Part shown: in pieces, positions 24,101-37,500 of the stretch
Layout: each line of letters begins with the position of its first letter
Position numbering within the stretch: the first letter of the stretch is position 1
Assembly (NCBI GenBank): GCA_009760855.2
Contig: WPIO01000062.1
Coordinates: 126,001-190,000 of the forward strand
Origin: Cristatella mucedo
Lineage: Eukaryota > Bryozoa > Phylactolaemata > Cristatellidae
Direction: 5' to 3'
DNA: 64,000 nucleotides
Program-made: the position numbers and the translations under genes
Notes under the pieces: model-generated
Database searches by the model: none
What the model was told of the DNA's origin: nothing
Seen by the model: the letters and a program-made list of their open reading frames with translations, nothing else

Positions 24101-27100
24101 TTTGTATGAATTTAATGCTGAGCAACAAGTCGAGTATGGTTCTCATCTTTTACCCAGACTTCTTGACGTCATATCAACGTGTTCCCAAAGCAATACAATG
24201 AGCAATAGAATACTCATGGATAGTTCACTTACCGAGAAAAGCACACTAGACGGCCAAGCAACACAAGAAAATATTCCATCCATGTATGCCGTCGAGAATC
24301 CAACCTCTTCCTACCCTAGTGAATATCGCTAAAGCGGTAAGACCTTGCACGGCTGACCTGTTTAGAGGCTAGCAAATACAAGCAAGCATCAGACGTACGT
24401 AAGCAAAATGGGCTTCGAAGTGTTCCCTTGCTAGCACACTCAGAAGAGACTGAGAACCGTGGCACTTTGCAGCACTGCACATGCACGGCGAAGGAGACAA
24501 GACACGGTTTGCCGACGGTGGCAGCTAGATAGGCGAGCAAACCTGGTTTCCCGAGTGAAGAATCGAATGCGCCGATGCTCTGTTCAGCCCCACATGCGGT
24601 GCCTCCAGGTTCGTCAATCTTGGTGTTAAGTGACGTCGAGGTTTCGGCTCGCTTGTGCTCGAACGGATTTACAGACGAGCTCGTAGGCTGTGGCGAGACG
24701 CGCAGCACTGTCTTTGTAGAGGCGCCAATCGCCTGCAGCAGCTTGCTCATGGCAGCATCAGAAGAAGCAAAGTGGGTGCCAGCGCCGGGCACATCCAGGC
24801 GCTCACTCTTCAGCACCAGCTTGCGTTCACTTTGCAGCTTTCCCATGGCGACACTGGCACACTGTACGCCCTCTTCATTGCCCTCCAGGTTGAAACCGGT
24901 TCCTTTATCATCAAAGCCCGAGTGGCGCTGTATCTTGACCAGCTTGTCAGCTAAGCACTTCTCTATCTCTTCGACATCGCTTGCACAGTAGGAGCTGATG
25001 TAGTCTGCAACAACATCCGGCATCACAAACAGCGATGACGTCGCCGTGTGAATCCTCTGGAACTCGTTTAGGTCGGCTCGGATGCTGCACTCATCTCTGG
25101 CACAGCATGCCAGCTGCAGCTGCTTGCTGTCTTCACGAACAATCAACATCATGCGATCGCCGTATGTCTCGCTGACCGAGGCCTTGAAAGTCTTGCACCA
25201 TGCATCGGTTTTGGTAGCCACGACAAAGCTCGAGCTCATGGGCAGCAGCCTGTCCACGACAGCAGCCCTCATCGTGGCTGCTCCTTTATCAGCAAATGCG
25301 GCCGTGGTTGCGAGCAGACGGACTGTGGTGAAATCGGTGACAGACCAGGTCAGATTGTTTTCCAGTTCGGCTGCTTGAAGCTTCTCTCGGACGTACGATT
25401 GCACGTCCTCTCGTTGCATCAGCTCGACCCACTCTTCGCTGCCCCGAATCTCCTCGCTCACGGCACCACTCAAGAACGCTCTCAAGTCTCCAAGGGCCCT
25501 GAGCACGGCCATGCATCGTCCCCGCAACACGGCTTTCTGCTCCTCCACGAGCAACTGCATTGACACGTGATCGTTCCAGCATCTTCTTCCGAAATCGGTG
25601 ACATCCACTAAAGCCAGTGACAGCACGTCGACACAGCGCTCGACGTGCACAATCTCGTGGCAGCACTTCGATCCATCGGGCTCGGCGGGACAGGGAGCGT
25701 TGAGCGACCGTGCGAATGCGGCGCACGCCTCGTCGACGGCCGACTGCACTCCCACAAACTCCAACTCAGTGGCCGGTGCACCGCCCCTGCCAAAAAAGTT
25801 CAGCTGCAGCTCGCCACTTTTGGAAGCGACAACAGAGAAAAACTCCCGAAAATGAGGCAGAGATTCGCTCCATATTTTCGCTAGCTCAGTGATGACGGGC
25901 AATTTGAAGGTGACGAATTGGCTGGCAAATTGTGAGACGGCATGCTTCAGCCTGCTCCACTTCTTGTGGTGCAGCCAGTAGCAACGCTCTTTAATGTGAG
26001 TGGTGAAAAATGCAGCCCACGTGCCACTGTAACCAGCTTCAAGCCGGGCGTAGTGATTTTCCATCAAAGTTTGCAGTTCATCTCGCCGAGCAGCGGTTAT
26101 AAATTTTAGCAAGGAAGGGGTCAAGAAGTCTAACTTCAGTTTGGCTTTGCCTCGCTGCCCTCGATACTGTCCGATATCGGTGATGGTTACGAAGTCCTGG
26201 TGGTTGGCTGTGATGTGGAAGTCATGTTTGGGAATACCACAGAGAGCTTCGATACCTAAAAAATATTAGCTGATTTAACAGCCTCATTTGCACAGCGGCA
26301 GAAGAGCCTTAGCATACAGATTTGATTCTCTTGGTGTGCTATAAAAAAGAGCTAGTATTTTTATTAATCCTACTTTTGGTTATGGAAAGTGCATAGAAAA
26401 CAAAGTAGTGGCTGTAAATGATATTCCATTTGATTGCAATACTATTGATAAAAGGATAATTCAAGGCTGCCAAGCTAAAATTTAGTCACTTGGTGGAGAA
26501 CAAATTGTTTGTACTTTTAGTGGTTACTATGGTCCACCTATACGGCTGTGGATAAAATTGGAAATCTAGTCGGAATAACGACACAGGTCGGTCCTATTTC
26601 CTATCGTTGATAGAATAAAGGAGAGGCTACAGAGGAGATTATTCAAACGAACTTCAACAGTCGAATAAGGACACAGGTTTGAGCAGCTTTTGCAAAACTC
26701 CTCCACCAAACCATATGCAAGTTTATGGATAATTTTGGTCAGCAGCTGCATTAAGCAAATGGTAGCTAAACTGTAATTAGTATTAGCAAATCAGAAGCCA
26801 CATACATATACGATGCTTTGTGCTAAAGCTATTCCAGCAATGCAGAGCTATAAGATCTGTCCCTATGAAGAAATAATAATATGAACTGTGTTTGTATTAT
26901 ATGTTCAAGTACCTTTAAACTTAACAGCAAAATCCTAATTGCCAATTAACTTGTTTAAATATATGCATTATACTCTTGAAATTGTTTTGCTATTGCTTGG
27001 ATGTTATTAGTCAACCCATAGTAAATTGCCACCACGGACGACCAACCTTGAGACCAACCAAGAGCATGCAATCGTTCTACGATCAACGGTCAATAAATTC

Positions 27101-30100
27101 CCTTATGAACGGTTAGCACAAGTGGCTTTGAAAGCACATACTGTAATCAGCAGTCTGGGACCACGCTAGAATTATAAGCATGTGATAGTGTAATAGATAC
27201 TAAGGCAAAGTCAAAGCAATGTTAATATAGTGTGCTCATTACTACAACAAAGACACTACTATATAGATGCAAGCTTCATGAATTAACAGATAGGGCACCG
27301 GTTCAAAACACCAGCAATCTTGGAGGTCCTTATATCCCTACCAGCCTATACCTGCAAAAAATGATTGATTACTACTTTGCTTTTAAGGCTCTTTCGCAAT
27401 TCCGATCTACAGAGGGCAATCTTGCAGATCTTTATTAATGTAGCAAGAGCTGTATGGGGAAAAACACATGCACTTGTGTATAAGTATGACAAATATGACT
27501 TATCAATATACCCTAACAATAGGACAGCTGAGATAATTCACATTTGTATATACAGTTCATTCATAGCATGTAGGTTTCCATATACCCATGCTACAAGCAA
27601 TTCATAGCTATCATATTTGTAGACCATTGCATACATAATTTTCACTTTTTCAAAACAGATTTTGTCACGTAAAAAAGGTTTAACTAAATTACAAATTATC
27701 AAAGAAAAATACAAGTGCAAGAGTGAATTGCATTTATGAAGATATGCAAAGTGCATGGAATCTTTCAGTCAGTACTGACTGGTAAATTGGCAGTGACCTG
27801 TAGCAGTTTATGTACCTATCGGACCTAAATTCAAAGTTGTATACGTTGACTCTTATAAAAAAAAACATAATAATCCCATTTCTTTTTGCAAACTACTGTT
27901 TCTTTGGTCATTGAGATTCTATATACTATACGTACGGCTAGAATCGCAGCAAGTATTGATCACGAAGAGAATGATAATAATAATTATAATAATGTCATTT
28001 TTAAAGCACCCTAAGAGATATAAATCTCACTTTTGGCACTTTGCATATGCTATAAAGAAAGCATTTTATTTTTTAGCGATAACATGTACTATGTCAACAA
28101 GCATAATATGGTTAGAGGCAAGATGCACATTGCCAACATGTAAATGTCGTTAGTGGTAACATACCCAGAGTCAACAGGCATAAGCACACAAAGTACAAAT
28201 TACAAAGACCCAACATGCTGCGAGATATAGGCATGTCTATAGCTTTTTTTTAAATATTGTCAAGTCAGGGATGTCGTGATGCCAGTCAGGAGTGAGATTC
28301 AGGCATTGGTAGCATACGAACTAAAGGCACGGTCTCCAAAGAAATTGAGTTTAGTGTAGTCCTGATGGCACACTTGGTAAGGCGGTTGCTTTTCACGACT
28401 TCCATCCCGAGGTCATGGGTTCGAATCCTGCGGTGGGCAATTCTGTATCGCTGCTGCAAGCGATGGTGACACCCGTAAAGGGTCTTCTGTTGCTATACAA
28501 AAGTGGCTGTTAAATCAGCTAGTATATTTTTCGAGGCACAGCTAGGCGATTTGAATTAAAACAGCATCTGGTATGATGCCTAGGCTTGTTATGGAGTAGT
28601 TATGATAGGTAGGCTGGATGGTGTACAATGAAGTACTTCGGAATTCAAAAATGGGTAGAATATCTCAGCTTGTTTTGCTCGATCTTTCGGCAGCTATTAT
28701 ACTATCGATCACCAAGTTCTTCTAGAGTGCCTCTCATCTCGCCTGGCATCAATGGCACTGCTTTGCAATGGTTCAGGTCCTATCTCAGTTAAAGACTCCA
28801 GAGTATTGACGTGAATGGAAAAAGATCATCCGAGGTATCTCTGAGCTCTGCCAGCATATCTCCTGTTGACTCAGCTCGAAATCTAGGTGTCATGTTCCAA
28901 AGTGGCCTCTCGTTAGACGACCACATCAGCTCCACAATCAAGTCTGCCTACTTTCAGCTACATAACATTGCTACAATTCGGGCTTGTTTAGATAAGGATA
29001 CCATGTCTAAGTTGGTCCATGCATTTGTGACATCCCGTCTTGACTTCTGTAACTCACTGCTTGCTGGCCTACCGGCATGTGCAATCAGGCGATTGCAGCT
29101 GGTGCAAAACTCGGCAGCTAGACTTGTCTGCCGTGAGCATCGCAGTTACCACGTCACACCACTTCTCGCTGACCTGCACTGGCTACCAGTCAAGCAACGG
29201 ATCGACTTCAAGGTTTTGTCGCTCACTTTTAGGTCCCTTCATTCCATGGCTCCAGCCTATCTCTCAGATATACTACCCCACCAGGCCAAGCATCGTACCA
29301 CCCGCTTTTCGGAATCCAACAGTTTACCAATACCTCGTACAAACCTCAAATCCTTTGGAGACCATGCATTTAGTTCGTATGCTCCTAAAGCCTGGAACTC
29401 ACTCCCGACTTGCATCACAGCATCCCTCGACTTGACCACATTTAAAAAAGAACTTAAAAACACAAATATTTAGGACAGCATTTAGTGGGTCCCTGTAATT
29501 CGTCCTTTGTGCGCTTATGCGTGCTGACACTGTGCATGCTGCCACTAAACATACTTGCATGCTGACCGTGTGCATGTCACCCATAACCCTGTTATTCATG
29601 TTGTTTACCAAGCATGATATTACTCACCATTCAACGGCATTTCCCTTTGCAGTAAATGTAACGTGCCTTGAAAAAGATTGAGTTATCTGAGGGTTCTTTA
29701 TCAAGTGCATTATTATTATTATTATTAAAGTGAAGGGACCTTAAAGTAAGTGACGGAACCTTGAGGTCGAGACGCTGCTTGATTGGGAGCTAGTGCAGGT
29801 TGGCGAGAAGTGGTGCGAGTGTGGCAATTTCGACACTCACGGTAGACAAGACTAGCTGCAGAAGCCAGATGGTTGGGTAGGGCTAGGTTAGGCCAATGAA
29901 TAATTTTAGAAGGCAACCCGGAAAAGTACATGGGTCCTAATGTGCATTCTTAAAGGTCAGCCTTTGTTTAAGTCGAAGATGTACAGCAACAGTGCTCCTG
30001 CTGAGTGATGACAGCTAGGCCATCCATGGTAAATGAGGTGACCACCAGGTACGCTGCAACAAATGGGGGCATTATTACTATCCAGCTCTACGTTAATGAA

Positions 30101-33100
30101 GATCCTCATTATAAGCCCAGCCTATAGAATTGCATGGGCATGTGGCATTGGAAATAGCAAGTATTTTAGTGCGAAAATGAGCCTGCTGAAAATATGATGG
30201 CTTATTAGCTTATTTTTGAATAGGGATTGTGGGTATCAATGAAGCTATAGGTGAGAGAATACTGTGGGCACACCCAGTCAATAATAATAATAATAATAAT
30301 AAGTTGCTTATATAGCATCTCAATTTAGATAAATTTCTATTAAGGCACTTAACAACTCACTGAAAGAAAAGCAATAAGCAAAGGTTAAAGACTTGTACGG
30401 TATAAGCACTTAATAACACTAATAATAAGCACCATATGAGATCTAATTCTCTGTCTAGGCACATATGCTGCAAAGAACGCATTTCAATTGGATAATGATA
30501 ATATATACAGAATCAGCATCTGACACTGATGATGCCTAGGTAGCATGATGTAGTTAATTTAACTAGGCTTAAGAAACTATAAACCCGATGGTTTATTAGG
30601 GACTGAAGGGGAATTAACCACAAACTGAATGAGTCGGACCACGATGTGAAAAATGCGTGAGAGTCGGACCACGATGTGAAAAATGTGTGAAGTACTGGCC
30701 AGCTGATTCGATAGCCTCATTTATAGAAAGGTCGGGTGGCCTTAGCAGCCATTCCGTATTCGAAAGCACGACCTTAGTCATGAAGTGCAAGCACATTTTC
30801 CCTGAGCAAAGTCTTAGGGGTGCCCGGTATCTCTCTATTACCGGTCTCATGTGTAGCAAGACTGCCTATTTTGTATGTAGAGTGGGTTTAAGATCAGGGG
30901 CTCATTAAGGTAGAGCTGAAAAAGGGTAATGGTTGAAATAGAATACACATACGTGACCATGCTGGCATGTCCGATAGTGTGTAGATGAAGTGTGTGGGGC
31001 TCCTTTGAAGAAGTCCCTGCGCATGCGGATAAATCTTCAATAGAACTCAAGACAGCTAACACTTGAGCACGTCAAAGAACGGATGGTAATAAAAGCATGC
31101 TACAGTTCTCTCAGGCCCTACCTACAATCGTGCTTCTGGGCTCTATTCATAAACCCTTAATTCCTCTCTATTCTTCTGGGCAATATTCATAAACCCTTAA
31201 TTCCTTAACCTCTATTCATAAACCTTAAATCCTTTGAAGACCGTGCATTTAGTTCATATGCTCCCAAAGCCTGGAACTCCCTCCCGACCTGCGTCAGAAC
31301 ATCCCCTGACCTGACCACATTTAAAAGGAACCTAAAAACACACCTATTTAGCACAGCATTTAGTGGGTCCCTGTGATTCGCCCTTGATGTGCTTATGCGT
31401 GCTGACACTGTGCATGCTGCCACTAACCACATTTGCATGCTGACCCTGTGCATGTCACCCCTAACCATATTATTCATTTCGTTTGTTTTTCAAGCATGAT
31501 TTTACTTACCATTCAATTGCATTTCACTTTACAGCAAATGTAAAGCGCCTAGAGAGAGATTAAGTTCTCTGAGGGCGCTTTATCAAGTGAATTATTATTA
31601 TTATTATTAACCCTTGCAGAAACCAGGGCATTGCAGCTAATGGCGTTCTGAGTTTACTATATAACAAAAGTCCCACGAATAACTGTGATACAGCTGCCTT
31701 CTCCACAATACACGTCAAAAAAGTTTGGTAATGATTCCAAAATATACAAAATAGTGTTCTTAGTTTACCTACCAAATTTCGCGTGATTGTGCTTGCGCGT
31801 TTTCATTATAGCCTCAAATGGCCCGGGCCAGCCTGCCTTTTTCCATTTTCGAACGGCAATACTTCAGCTATTTCTAAAAAAAGCTTCCCACAACTATCGG
31901 TTCTGACCTCAAATTATAGAGAACAGTGTTAAACTTGTACCAACTAAATTTCATGCTATGACCTCCAGTGGCCCGGCCCAGGTGGCTGCTCTCAATAGTC
32001 AAACATCGTGAAACAGCTGTTATTTCCATCATGCTCCCGTTCCAGAATATATAAGTGCAAAGAAAGAGATTTTGTTCTCTTAAAGTGGTATACAATTACT
32101 ATATTATTATTTTTTCTTATCAGAAGACATGGATTACCAACTTATATCAGCACACCTAATGTCTTGAGACACATCCGTCAGCAAAAGAACTCGCGTGCAT
32201 AAAGTCAGATACCAAGATCGATCGTAGTAATCTTGAGTATCGGGGTGGCAAGTGTGATCACTATTATTACTAGAAGATGAAAGTCCTGCCATCTTTAGAT
32301 TTAAGTGTTTTCGACAACTGGACCTAGCAATCCATGCATGGCTGTCTGCAGGCAAGCTAACTGCTTTCTATGTATGTTCCTAGTTTAGCCGGGTCCATTG
32401 GCAACTGTGGACCCGGCTAAACTCCAATTTGGCCAGCCCCTATGCCAGTCCAAGGCAACTGTAATCATTTAAGCACTTCCACATAATGTTGATAAAAGCA
32501 GAAGCCGGCTGGCTGCAAGAAGCTTCTTGCAGCTTGCTAGTTGCAAGAAGCTAAAGCTGCATAGCTGCACCTAAACAAGATTTTTTAAATTTCACTGGTG
32601 GAAGCCATTCTATATATGTCTATCAATCACTGCTTTCAGCTGACATCTGGACAGTCATAGCTCTTCACAGCCTCATACAAATCACTCAGATGTACTCGGT
32701 CATTGAAAGCTTTACTGGCTGCTGTCCGCCCTTAGAAATGATCTCAAGTATGGATGGCAGTGCCAGGTGGCTTTTTATATTGGTGGGCCGTGATGGCTCA
32801 CTAGGTAAGACGGTTGCTTTCACGACCTCGGTCCTGAGGTTGTGGGCTTGAATCCTGTGTGGGCGATCCTTTATCGCTGCTGCAAGTGGTGGTGATATCT
32901 GTAAAGGCTCTTCTGTCGCTATACAAAAGAGGCTGTTAAATCAGCTATTATTTATTTTATAAAATATGCTTGATGCTTGCATGTATAGCCCATAATACCC
33001 GTCAACCTCAATCTCAAAACAGATAGCAATCGTCCAAATGTGAACTACTATATATTCATCAGTTGGAGGTGGAGGCAGCACGAACCCCTGTCCCTGCCCA

Positions 33101-34041
33101 CCAGGTTTCTGATGTCAGTCCAGTTTGAAATGGTCACCTGCGGTCATCAGCTAAACTGTACTACAGCAACAATAGCAAGCAAAAATATAACTGGCGTACA
33201 GTTGTGACTTACTGTTTGGGTACTTGAACTGGGCTAGCCAAGTATGGACTGCAGCCTTTTCAAATGTGCCTAGATCACCATCCACTGGTGGAAATGCCAG
33301 CTCCAGCAGTTCTTTGTGGAAATCAGCAGGCACGTTTTGGATCATAAGTGACGTGCATGCCATTACTTCATCGACCACCAATGTACGGCCGTCCAAGGTA
33401 ACGACACACAAACGAGCTTGGGCAATTGCAAAGTTTTCTAAAGCAAAGAATGTTATTTATGATCAAAATATAATAAGTATATGCTTGCACAGTACCATCA
33501 GAGAACTTGATCTCTTTCTAGGCATTTTACAAATGCTGCACAGGAAGCACGTTTATCTAGTTCAATAGGTGACTTCTGCCACGACCAATCAACCGAATGC
33601 ACTATCACTGGCACAGGCACATGCACATACACACATGCGTGAGTGTGTGCACATGCACACACCGAAGTGAGACCCGGAGGCTTACTATAAGTAGCAAAAG
33701 CTAGTAGTGTCCAACAGAATTGCTTGCATATACACAGGTTTTGAACCACATCTCGAGTCGTCTGCAGAGCAGACGGAGCACTTAACTCAATGGGGAATCA
33801 CCAACAAAGGAAAATGGCTAACAAAGACAGCAAGCTGTCAATTCCGTTAGGCCAGAGTAGCCGTCAAAATAATTTACTTGAAAGTCAGGCAGCACACAGC
33901 TACAGAGTCTGTAGCTTACTGCAAACTCACAGAAAAATTGCTAGATGTTACGACATGGAGACCATTAGCTAGAATAAATGCTTTACTATCTATATCGAGT
34001 CCACCACATGCACGTATGCACGCACGTATGCACGCATGCAT

Positions 34042-34126
<85 letters not shown>

Positions 34127-34242
34127 GTTTGCTCGCACAGCAGCTTAAGATAAAACATGAACGAACTGAGCTGACTGACATGCCACAAAATGGACTGCAA
34201 AGCCATTAATTACTAGGTAAATGCGCAGAGCCACGTTACTGG

Positions 34243-34312
<70 letters not shown>

Positions 34313-34470
34313 GGAGAGAGAGGCACAGAGAGTGATACAGAGAGAGACAGAGAGAGAGAGGGAGAGAGAGGGAGAGAGAGGCACAGAGAGTGATACAGAG
34401 AGAGACAGAGAGAGACAGAGAGAGACAGAGAGAGACAGGGAGAGGCAGAGAGAGAGACACAGAGAGACAC

Positions 34471-34519
<49 letters not shown>

Positions 34520-37500
34520 GGGAGAGACAGAGACATAGACAGCGACACAGGCTGAGACACAGAGAGACCGAGAGAGAAAGACAGAGATAGAGAGACAGAG
34601 ACAGAGAGACAGAGAGAGGCAGACAAACGGAGACAGAGACAGAAACAGAGACACGGAGAGAGACCGAGACACAGACACAGACACAGAGAGAGAGAAACAG
34701 AGACACAGAGAGAGACAGGGAGACAGGGAGAACAGAGACAGAGACAGAGAGACAGTGACAGAGAGACAGAGACAGAGAGAGCAAGCCAAACATCCTTCAA
34801 AGAAGCCTAGATGAAAGCTATGTTTGCTATCTCAACCGAATGTCATCAGAAGTCGCTAATATGTATTGATCATAGATGCAGATATTGGTTTGCTTGATCG
34901 AGAGTCCTTACCACATCCTGTTTGCATGACATATCGTGTGCTAGCTATTTAACCAAACAGACTGCTTAGAAATGGGTAATAGCCCAAGACGGCTCGCAAC
35001 TTTAACCACGTGGTGATTAAGGCGGCTAAAAAGCAGTCAGTGGCCGATACATTATAGACTTTATGTATAATAAACCCGATGGTTGGATCCCCATGTGAAG
35101 CCGGCGAAAGTGTCAAGCACCCCAAGGAAAAAGAATGTAAGGATATGTATGCTGGTAAAAGGGTGTCTGGACGATTCATTTAGAGTAACATTTAAACTTG
35201 TTAATATGGATTGCCGAAGGAATACATTGGAAAAAATGTATTTTGAGACAAATACCTTTAATTAGGGTTTAGGGCTTACGTGTTAGGGTGTAGTATTTAG
35301 GGTTTAAGGTTTCTTGTCAGCATGAACAGTCAGTGGATGGATGGTCCGTGAATGAATGGTCGGTAGATGAAACTTCCTCTGGATTGATCGTCCAGGATAA
35401 ACAGTCCGTGGATGAAATGTCCTAGAACCGGTGAAAGAATGCCACTCTTAATGTGTGACAGATATAGACAGCTGATGCCTAACTTTTAGCCGATGCTATT
35501 TTTTCAGAAGTAGAACTACTCCACTTCGACTGGTATGCCTCAGCACTGTTGCCAGAGACCCGGCAAGCTCCAACTGCCGACCACTGCTTTTGCTATCAGC
35601 TAACCCACATCTTTCATTCTGAACTAGCACTAGCTACGTTGTTCAACCGCAATCCTACAGTCTAGCTCGGCAGTTTATTGATATGTACCTTACGGCTAGG
35701 GCTAGCACCTTGACAATGCTGTGATCGTGGTTTGGCAATGGGCAGCTATTTTGCTGCACGCTGGCAAACGAAAAAAACTTTACATCATGCAGACATATGC
35801 AGCACGTGGAAAAAAAGAAAAATCGAGGCAGAGGCGAAAGTCACCCCGATAGTCGGTAGCCTTTTCTTGGTAGGTTCTTCTGCCATTATTGAAATGAGAC
35901 TTTTGAGTCACCTCATCTTTTTTAAACAAAAAAGGACCCCTTACGACGATGGATAACTGGCATATAGCAAATAAGTGCTTATGTCAGCCATTGGTTTACA
36001 GCATCATAAGTATACAGGTGGGCTACCTGGAAGATATCCTTTGAAGATCGCCACCTAGACTACCCCCGTAGGCACCCAGAGAGGTCTCCAAAGTTGAATG
36101 AATGAAAATAATAATAATAATGATGCACTTTTTTAGCAACCGAAGATAACCAGGTTCGAGGGATTTTGCAAGGGCTGAAAAAGAAGCATCTCAACAGAAT
36201 AGGAATATTAATATGCACAAAGACCTTCACTGGCTAAGACGAAAGAAACAGCAGCAGCAGATGATGCAGCATCGAGCAGAAAAAATGCTTGAGTACCGAT
36301 TTCGTTCTTGAACGTGACGATAGCCTCCAGCTCTTGGTTATTTGTCCACACAAGATGGATTTCCTGGACGGCAGTCTCAAAGGCCGCCCAGACAACATAC
36401 TTTAGTGAGTCAAGTGTGGCTTCGCCCAAGTTCTTCACACGAATCCTGCGGCAATCTGCCGATGACCTTGACAATGGCGCTTTTACTAATGCTGCATGAA
36501 GCTGCATATTTGCGATACGAAGGCCACCAGTCTCGTATTTCTTGAGCAAGCGGTCGGCAACTACAGCGACCGGAGCCACACTACATCTTGCTGAGAATAC
36601 ATCTGCAGCTTTAAGGCAGCAGCTTGAGCGGTGACACAAGAGCACAAAAGAGGTGACACGTGGTGCCCTCACGAGCAATCTCCTGATTTATGCAATAAGT
36701 CCTAAAAAACTTTCTTATCAAAGGTTTGCTGGTTCAACACAGCAAGATCTCTTTCGATGTCATCAAACACTTTGATGAATAAGCAATGTAGCTCAGACTG
36801 ACTTCATCGCTGGATAGAAGGACATTAACGGGTCATCGGTCAAAGCAGAAAACAGACCAGGGTACGGATAAACATTTGCATTTGACCACAACAGGTACAG
36901 ACATGTGGATGCCTGATGAAAGCAGACTCACAGGCCACAATTCTTACAAGCACAGTTGGTCAACCTCATGCAGCTAAATGACATAGTACTGGCCTTGCAC
37001 AGATTTAGGCTACATTTTGCTGACAAAATCTGACACAGCATGCTCACACACGACATTGCTGAAGCTCCGACAAAGAAGCTCGGCCGCACACATGCAATTT
37101 TGCAAAGCCAACAGCGTGAAGGCAAACAAACATACCATCTGGGTCCTTAAATTGAATGAGTGCTTGGTTCTTTGTGAGAAACAGATTCTGAATATGACCG
37201 CCTCCTGATTTTGCCGCATTTGTTAAATATGAAGACAGTAAATTAGAGTCAATTTGATCGGAGAACCCAGAAACACGAAGACACGGTAATTTGAAATCAG
37301 TGTTACAATCTGCAACATACAGTAGCCATTGCAAGCAAAGTGCACCAGTGAAGACAAATAATGAATTGTCATAGGTATATCGGTTTCTGCATTGAACTTA
37401 CTCTCTAAGAAATTAGCCCAGCTCAAATCATCGTCCGATAATACTTGCTCCGACATTAAAATTCCAAGTTCGTCATAGTGAGGTGTGATCCAAACAGGAG

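Larger units (their letters stand above)
27968..29990 (-). mobile_element. Old LINE copy interrupted by a SINE and a younger LINE
   Basis: Reverse-orientation LINE sequence appears in three blocks in the right order: 27968-28350 (tail to APKAW region), 28531-28640 (GGAGTAGTTATGATAGGTAG) and 29728-29990 (CTGCTTGATTGGGAGCTAGT). The gaps are filled by SINE B (28357-28530) and a plus-strand LINE (28645-29727). Confidence 0.75.

Noticed and set aside
25289-25726. 145-codon minus-strand frame and several plus-strand frames within 24.5-25.9 kb
   Set aside because: They are shadows of the long KH-like exon in other frames; only the exon frame joins its neighbours in phase.
34145-34800. Overlapping open frames of 185-214 codons on the minus strand and 105 codons on the plus strand
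   Set aside because: They are translations of (GA)n/(GACA)n simple repeats (Ser-Leu or Arg-Glu runs) in every frame, without codon structure.
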